This document shows, one piece after another, positions 59,152-64,000 of a DNA stretch of 64,000 nt. A program made the translations under genes and the position numbers. The stretch is from Mycolicibacterium senegalense (GTDB taxonomy: Bacteria; Actinomycetota; Actinomycetes; Mycobacteriales; Mycobacteriaceae): assembly GCF_019645875.1 (NCBI RefSeq), contig NZ_CP081000.1, forward strand, positions 5,144,417-5,208,416. Direction: 5' to 3'. The notes beneath the pieces are model-generated. The model made no database searches and was not told where the DNA came from. It saw only the letters and a list, made by a program, of their open reading frames with translations. Position 1 is the stretch's first letter, and each line of letters starts with the position of its first letter.

Positions 59152-60072
59152 TCAGTCTCGTGAATCCATCAGCTCCGTCGCTGAGAATCCACGCCCAAAG
59201 TCACGACCAGCAAAGTAATCGTGCAGTGTCCCGCTGAGGTCGGCCGGGTTCCAGGCATCGGAGTCCGCAGTGAAGTGCTTCTCCGCTGTGGGGGGCGCGA
59301 CCAACGTGACAGTTGGACCATAGACGATGAACAGCTGAGCGTTGACGCCTTCGGACGCCGGCGAGGCCAGGAATCGGACGAGCGTGACGACATGCTCGGT
59401 CGACAGCGGGTCAACCGTTCCGTCGGCCGCGTCCGGCGCGTCGCCGAACACGCCCGCGGTCATCGCGGTGCGGGCCCGCGGGGCGATCGCGTTGGCCCGT
59501 ACACCGAAGCGTTCCAGCGCGCGGGCTGCCGACACCGTCAGCGCCGTGATGCCGGCCTTGGCGGCGCCGTAGTTGGGCTGACCGACCGGTCCCGACAGCC
59601 CGGCCTCCGACGAGGTGTTGATGATCCGGCCGTAGACGGTCCCGTCCCCCGCCTTGGCCTTCGCGCGCCAGTAGGTGGCGGCATTGCGGGTCAGCAGGAA
59701 GTGGCCCCGCAGGTGCACCGCGATGACCGCATCCCACTCCTCGTCGCTCATGTTGAAGAGGATGCGGTCGCGGGTGATGCCGGCATTGTTGACGACGATG
59801 TCCAGGCCGCCCAGACCGTCCGCGGTGGAAACCAGTTCGTCGGCGGTCGCACGCGCGCTGATGTCCCCGGCCACCGCGACACCCTTGGAACCGGCGGCTG
59901 CGATCTCGTCGAAGACGTCCGATGCGTCCAGTGCGCCGGCCATGTCGTTGACCACCACGGTCGCCCCGGCCTTGGCCAGGCCGATCGCTTCGGCGCGGCC
60001 CAGGCCCGCAGCCGCGCCGGTGACCACGGCCACCTTTCCGGACAGGTCGATCTGAGCGTCGTCAGTTGTCAT
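59152..60072 (-). CDS. hsd4A: 17-beta-hydroxysteroid dehydrogenase / 3-hydroxyacyl-CoA dehydrogenase SDR
   Basis: 306 residues. SDR motifs: KVAVVTGAAAGLGRAEAIGL, VVNNAGITRDRILFNMSDEE (typical of MFE-2-like HSD17B4 enzymes), Ser in INTSSEAG, YxxxK in PNYGAAKAGITAL. In M. tuberculosis Hsd4A (Rv3502c) oxidises the 22-hydroxyacyl-CoA in cholesterol side-chain beta-oxidation. Next to fdxD (38 bp) and ahead of mce4, under KstR-type sites. Confidence 0.94.
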   Translation of the reverse strand: MTTDDAQIDLSGKVAVVTGAAAGLGRAEAIGLAKAGATVVVNDMAGALDASDVFDEIAAAGSKGVAVAGDISARATADELVSTADGLGGLDIVVNNAGITRDRILFNMSDEEWDAVIAVHLRGHFLLTRNAATYWRAKAKAGDGTVYGRIINTSSEAGLSGPVGQPNYGAAKAGITALTVSAARALERFGVRANAIAPRARTAMTAGVFGDAPDAADGTVDPLSTEHVVTLVRFLASPASEGVNAQLFIVYGPTVTLVAPPTAEKHFTADSDAWNPADLSGTLHDYFAGRDFGRGFSATELMDSRD

Positions 60073-60110
60073 CTCGCTCCTCGCGTGCGCGGCATAGTTT
60101 ATGAATGCCT

Positions 60111-60302
60111 CTAGTCTTTACGGATCAGGGCTGCCCGGGGGCATTCGGCGATGGACTGCTCGGCCAGGTCCTCCTGGTCGGCAGGCACCGGATCAGACTT
60201 GACTACGGCGTAGTCGTCGTCATCAAGATCGAACAGATCAGGGGCAATACCCACGCACACCGCATTGCCTTCACAGCGATCGCGGTCCACTTCAACTCGC
60301 AT
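60111..60302 (-). CDS. fdxD: Ferredoxin FdxD ([3Fe-4S]/[4Fe-4S] type)
   Basis: 63 residues from ATG 60302, with a GAGGAGG ribosome-binding site 6 nt upstream; matches the Rv3503c length. Cluster ligands: DRCEGNAVCVGIAPD and ECPRAAL. The second ligand position is Asn (C-EGN-AVC), unlike the His of the CYP51 ferredoxin. Probable electron donor to steroid-oxidising P450s such as CYP125/CYP142. Confidence 0.93.
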   Translation of the reverse strand: MRVEVDRDRCEGNAVCVGIAPDLFDLDDDDYAVVKSDPVPADQEDLAEQSIAECPRAALIRKD

Positions 60303-60408
60303 GGCAACCTCCTCAACACGTGTGCGCACACGGGGCTGCGTGCGCGCAGCCACAGAATACGACCCCACCTGACGGAAACCAGTCCAACACCGGCCTGGAT
60401 CCTAAGAC

Positions 60409-60422
60409 TAGAACGTGTTACA
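60409..60422. promoter_or_regulatory. KstR-type operator between fdxD and fadE26
   Basis: TAGAACGTGTTACA fits TnnAACnnGTTnnA. It is centred in the 165-bp divergent region and would control fdxD-hsd4A leftward and fadE26-fadE27-fadD17 rightward. Confidence 0.78.
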
Positions 60423-60467
60423 ACCAGGTGAGAACTCAGGTCTTTCAAGCAGTGAGGATGCAGCGGA

Positions 60468-61646
60468 ATGCGGATCGGTTACACCCCCGAACAGGAGGAG
60501 CTGCGCCGCGAGTTGCGCGCGTACTTCTCCAAGTTGATGACGCCCGAGCGCGTCGAGGCACTCAGCTCGTCCGAGGGCGAGATGGGTCGAGGCAACGTCT
60601 ACCGCGACACCGTCGCGCAGATGGGCAAGGACGGCTGGCTGACCCTGAGCTGGCCGAAGGAGTTCGGCGGCCAGGCGCGCCCGCCGATGGACGGCCTGAT
60701 CTTCACCGACGAGGCCGCGATCGCCGGCGCCCCGGTGCCGTTCCTGACGATCAACAGCGTCGCACCGACGATCATGCACTTCGGCACCGAGGAGCAGAAG
60801 AAGTTTTTCCTGCCCAAGATCGCCGCCGGCGAGCTGCACTTCTCGATCGGCTACTCCGAGCCCGGCGCCGGTACCGACCTGGCCGCGCTGCGGACCACCG
60901 CGGTGCGCGACGGGGATGACTACGTGGTCAACGGCCAGAAGATGTGGACTTCGCTGATCGCTTACGCCGACTACGTCTGGCTGGCGGTACGCACCAACCC
61001 CGAGGCCAAGAAGCACCGCGGCATCTCCATGCTGATCATGCCGACCACGGCTGAGGGCTTCTCCTGGACGCCGGTGCACACCATGTCCGGTGTGGACACC
61101 AGCGCCACCTACTACCAGGACGTGCGGATCCCGGCGACCAACCTGGTCGGCGAGGAGAATGCCGGCTGGAAGCTGGTGACCAACCAGCTCAACCACGAGC
61201 GGGTCGCGCTCGTTTCGGCCCAGCCGATCTACGTCGCCCTCGATGGGGTCCGGGAGTGGGCGCAGAACACCAAGGACGTGCACGGCAAGCGGGTCATCGA
61301 CTCCGAATGGGTCCAGCTGAACCTGGCCCGCGTGCACGCCAAAGCCGAGGTGCTCAAGCTCATCAACTGGGAGCTGGCCTCCGCCGACGGCGCACCGTCC
61401 CCGGCCGACGCCTCGGCGGCCAAGGTGTACGGCACCGAGTTGGCCACCGAGGCCTACCGCCTGCTGATGGAGGTGCTCGGTACCGCGGCGACGCTGCGTC
61501 CCGACAGCTCGGGCGCGCTGCTGCGCGGTCGCATCGAGCGGTTCCACCGGTCGGCGCTGATCCTGACCTTCGGCGGCGGCACCAACGAGATTCAGCGTGA
61601 CATCATCGGCATGGTCGCGCTCGGCCTGCCCCGAGTGAACCGGTAA
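60468..61646 (+). CDS. fadE26: Acyl-CoA dehydrogenase FadE26 (ChsE4)
   Basis: 392 residues. ACAD signature FSIGYSEPGAGTDLAALRTT, substrate/FAD region GQKMWTSLIAYADYVWLAVR, catalytic-Glu region NQLNHERVALV and C-terminal FGGGTNEIQRDIIGMVALGL. FadE26 pairs with FadE27 as an alpha2-beta2 dehydrogenase (ChsE4-ChsE5) acting early in sterol side-chain degradation. The KstR-type site is 46 bp upstream. 13 bp to fadE27. Confidence 0.95.
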   Translation: MRIGYTPEQEELRRELRAYFSKLMTPERVEALSSSEGEMGRGNVYRDTVAQMGKDGWLTLSWPKEFGGQARPPMDGLIFTDEAAIAGAPVPFLTINSVAPTIMHFGTEEQKKFFLPKIAAGELHFSIGYSEPGAGTDLAALRTTAVRDGDDYVVNGQKMWTSLIAYADYVWLAVRTNPEAKKHRGISMLIMPTTAEGFSWTPVHTMSGVDTSATYYQDVRIPATNLVGEENAGWKLVTNQLNHERVALVSAQPIYVALDGVREWAQNTKDVHGKRVIDSEWVQLNLARVHAKAEVLKLINWELASADGAPSPADASAAKVYGTELATEAYRLLMEVLGTAATLRPDSSGALLRGRIERFHRSALILTFGGGTNEIQRDIIGMVALGLPRVNR

Positions 61647-61659
61647 GGACGGCACACCA

Positions 61660-62757
61660 ATGGATTTCAAGACGACCGAAGAGGCCGCCGACCTGGGTGG
61701 CCTGGTGCGCACGATCACCGAGTCGGTGTGCACGCCAGAACGTCAGCGTGAGCTCGACGGGCTCGAGCAACGTTTCGACGCCGATCTGTGGGCCAAGCTG
61801 GTCGAGGCCGACGTGCTCTCGGCCGCGGCCCCCGAGTCCGTGGGCGGCGGTGGTTTGGGCGTGCTCGAGCAGACCGCGGTGCTGACCGCGCTGGGGCGCC
61901 AGCTGGCCGCTGTGCCGTACCTGGAGTCGGTGGTGCTCGGTGCGGGTGCACTGGCGGCGTTCGGTTCCGAGCAGCTGCGCACCGAGTGGGCCGCACCCGC
62001 GGTCGCCGGCGACAAGATCCTCGCGATCGCCCTCGACGGCGAGATGGGTCAGGGCCCGGTTCAGGCCCAGAGCGACGGCTCGGGCTTCCGGCTCACCGGT
62101 ACCCGCACCCAGGTCAGCTACGGCCCGATCGCCGAAGCCTTTCTGGTTCCGGCCGAAACCGATTCCGGCGTCAGCGTTTTCCTGGTCTCCGGCGACGATC
62201 CCGGCGTGACCGTCAGCCTGCTGAGCACCACGGGCAAGGGCAGCGTGGGTCATCTCGAGTTGCAGGGCACCTCGGTCGACGGTGCCCGCGTCGTCGGCGG
62301 CGCCGAGGTCGCCGAGTGGTTGACCACGCACGCGGCGCTGGGTCGCAGCGCCTTCCAGCTCGGGGTGCTGGAGCGCGCGCTGGAACTGACGTCGGAGTAC
62401 GCGCGTGAGCGCGAGCAGTTCGACCGGCCGATCGGCAGCTTCCAGGCCGTCTCGTCGCGGTTGGCCGACGGCTACATCGACGTCAAGGGCCTGCGGCTGA
62501 CGCTGACCCAGGCGGCCTGGCGGTTGTCCGAGGGCCTGCCTGCCGATATCGATGTCGCCAGTGCGGCCTTCTGGGCTGCCGAGGCCGGCCACCGCGTCGC
62601 ACACACCACGGTGCACGTGCACGGTGGTGTCGGCATCGACATGGATCACCCGGTGCACCGGTACTTCCTGGCCGCCAAGCAGACCGAGTTCGGCGTCGGC
62701 GGAGCCACCGGGCAGCTGCTGCGCATCGGCCGCGAACTCGCGGACACCCCGGTCTAG
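61660..62757 (+). CDS. fadE27: Acyl-CoA dehydrogenase FadE27 (ChsE5)
   Basis: 365 residues. Second subunit of the FadE26-FadE27 heterotetramer. N-terminal helices (ERQRELDGLEQRFDADLWAK), partial FAD-site motif GSGFRLTGTRTQVSYGPIAE, and C-terminal VHVHGGVGIDMDHPVHRYFL, where the usual NEIQ-type FAD motif is changed, as expected for the non-symmetric steroid ACADs. Length is somewhat shorter than the 373 I recall for Rv3505. Confidence 0.94.
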   Translation: MDFKTTEEAADLGGLVRTITESVCTPERQRELDGLEQRFDADLWAKLVEADVLSAAAPESVGGGGLGVLEQTAVLTALGRQLAAVPYLESVVLGAGALAAFGSEQLRTEWAAPAVAGDKILAIALDGEMGQGPVQAQSDGSGFRLTGTRTQVSYGPIAEAFLVPAETDSGVSVFLVSGDDPGVTVSLLSTTGKGSVGHLELQGTSVDGARVVGGAEVAEWLTTHAALGRSAFQLGVLERALELTSEYAREREQFDRPIGSFQAVSSRLADGYIDVKGLRLTLTQAAWRLSEGLPADIDVASAAFWAAEAGHRVAHTTVHVHGGVGIDMDHPVHRYFLAAKQTEFGVGGATGQLLRIGRELADTPV

Positions 62758-62759
62758 GG

Positions 62760-64000
62760 ATGGGGGGTCCAGCCGCAGGGCCGACGGTCACCGAGCTGCT
62801 CGTCCCGCTTGCCGAGGTGACTGATCGTGGCCTCTACCAAGAGGATTCGTTCGTCAGCTGGGCCGACCACATCGCCGCCGGCGCAGCACTGGCCGCGGCG
62901 TTGCGGGCCCGGTTGGACCCCTCCAAGCCCCCACATATCGGGGCACTATTGGGCAACACCACGTTTTTCTCCAGCCTGCTGGTGGCGGCGGGACTGACCG
63001 GGCTGGTGCCCGTCGGGCTCAACCAGACCCGCCGCGGCGAGGCCCTGGCCCGCGACATCGCCAAGGCCGACTGCCAGCTGGTGCTGGCCGACAATCCCGA
63101 CGCGGTCCCGCCCGGGGTGGATTTCATCGATGTCGAATCTGCCGAGTGGGCAACCGAACTCGCGTCGTACCGCGATATCCCGGTGACGTTCGCCGAGCTG
63201 GCGGCCGACGATCTGTTCATGCTCATCTTCACCTCGGGCACCAGCGGCGATCCCAAGGCCGTGCGGGTCACCCACGACAAGGTGGCCTTTCCTGGGCGGA
63301 TGCTGGCCGACCGGTTCGGGCTCGGCCCGGCCGACACCGTGTACCTGTCGATGCCGTTGTTCCACTCCAACGCGATCATGGCCGGCTGGGCCGTCGCGGC
63401 CGCCGCCGGTGCGTCGATTGCGTTGCGGCGCAAGTTCTCCGCGTCCGGGTTTATACCCGACATCCGCCGCTACGGCGCCACCTACGCGAACTATGTCGGC
63501 AAGCCGCTGTCCTACATCCTGGCCACCGAACCGGCTGCCGACGACGCCGACAATCCGCTGCGGATCCTCTACGGCAACGAGGGCTCACCGCGGGACCTGG
63601 GCCGGTTCGCCGAGCGGTTCGCGGTGACGGTGGTCGACGGATTCGGTTCCACCGAGGGCGGTGTCGCTATCGCCCGCACTCCCGACACCCCAGAAGGCGC
63701 CCTCGGCCCGCTCACCGACCAAGTGGCGATTGTCGACGTAGAGACCGGTGAGCCCTGTCCCCCAGGGGTCGTCGGCGAGTTGGTGAACCCGACGGGTGCC
63801 GGATGGTTCCGCGGCTACTACAACGATCCCGACGCCGAGGCGGATCGCATGGCCGGCGGCGTCTACCACACCGGCGATCTGGCCTACCTGGACGAAGACG
63901 GCTTCGCGCACTTCGCCGGGCGTCTCGGCGACTGGATGCGCGTCGACGGAGAGAACCTGGGCACCGCGCCGATCGAACGAATCCTGTTGCGCCACCCCGA
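62760..64000 (+). CDS. fadD17: Fatty-acid/steroid acyl-CoA ligase FadD17, 3' end beyond window
   Basis: Partial: 413 codons from ATG 62760, two bases after the fadE27 stop. Adenylate-forming motifs: P-loop-like LFMLIFTSGTSGDPKAVRVT, GFGSTEGGVAI (A5), YHTGDLAYLDEDGFAHFAGR (A7-A8 start). FadD17 (Rv3506) activates C24/side-chain steroid acids as CoA thioesters. The C-terminal lid with the catalytic Lys is outside the window. Confidence 0.93.
   Translation, partial: MGGPAAGPTVTELLVPLAEVTDRGLYQEDSFVSWADHIAAGAALAAALRARLDPSKPPHIGALLGNTTFFSSLLVAAGLTGLVPVGLNQTRRGEALARDIAKADCQLVLADNPDAVPPGVDFIDVESAEWATELASYRDIPVTFAELAADDLFMLIFTSGTSGDPKAVRVTHDKVAFPGRMLADRFGLGPADTVYLSMPLFHSNAIMAGWAVAAAAGASIALRRKFSASGFIPDIRRYGATYANYVGKPLSYILATEPAADDADNPLRILYGNEGSPRDLGRFAERFAVTVVDGFGSTEGGVAIARTPDTPEGALGPLTDQVAIVDVETGEPCPPGVVGELVNPTGAGWFRGYYNDPDAEADRMAGGVYHTGDLAYLDEDGFAHFAGRLGDWMRVDGENLGTAPIERILLRHP

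Noticed and set aside
60105..60125. CTCTAGT near the fdxD stop resembling the adhB direct repeat
   Set aside because: Single short match inside or next to coding sequence; not enough to claim a shared site.

Overview
The window is a GC-rich, gene-dense stretch of a mycobacterial chromosome, most likely a fast-growing Mycolicibacterium of the M. smegmatis type. The evidence is gene order. It carries a purC / purB-cyp126 / purD block, an aldA-to-cyp51-to-phoPR block (counterpart of M. tuberculosis Rv0757-Rv0771), and an Rv3489-otsA-mce4-hsd4A-fadE26/27-fadD17 block (counterpart of Rv3489-Rv3506), together with a relZ-type RNase H/alarmone synthetase fusion known from M. smegmatis. Names are from recalled family features and synteny; no database search was possible.

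Layout. 1-15.3 kb: purine biosynthesis (purC, purB, purD) with ptrB (cut by the left edge), CYP126, a DUF559-type nuclease, a DUF1707 protein, relZ, an amino-acid permease with its TetR regulator, an exported esterase, and a CYP125/142-like P450 with a TetR regulator. 15.4-18.2 kb: a VanY-like lipoprotein, then a tight three-gene unit of an EspA/EspE-like type VII substrate and two lipoproteins. 18.2-30.6 kb: two catabolic arrays divided by a 188-bp control region holding two copies of a TGGACA-N2-TGTCCA palindrome. Leftward: aldA, SDR, hydroxyacid dehydrogenase, CMD-like protein and an unrecognised two-repeat protein. Rightward: TetR, CYP123, SDR, CYP51, ferredoxin, NTF2-like protein, alcohol dehydrogenase, KSI-like protein and SDR. 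30.6-34.5 kb: HIT protein, phoPR, and a divergent gene with 13 ten-residue repeats that shares the phoP control region. 34.5-38 kb: tRNA-Thr, an HNH nuclease, and secreted hydrolases (GH5, cutinase, VanX-like). 38-45.3 kb: a molybdenum hydroxylase operon (large, CoxG-like, FAD and 2Fe-2S subunits) followed by dehydrogenases and an enoyl-CoA hydratase. 45.5-48.4 kb: three related small secreted cysteine proteins, an Rv3489-like small protein, and otsA. 48.4-64 kb: the complete mce4 steroid-uptake operon with its accessory genes, then hsd4A, fdxD, fadE26, fadE27 and fadD17 (cut by the right edge), with three KstR-type operators.

How it fits together. Much of the window serves sterol and lipid use: Mce4 imports sterol, Hsd4A and FadE26/FadE27/FadD17 act on the side chain, and P450s with small ferredoxins oxidise lipid substrates. 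Genes are packed with ATGA, GTGA and TGATG junctions, and three convergent pairs share overlapping stop codons. The least explained elements are the decapeptide-repeat gene beside phoP, the triplicated secreted cysteine proteins (outer copies apparently homogenised), the two-repeat protein ending the aldA operon, and several palindromes that look like undescribed operators.
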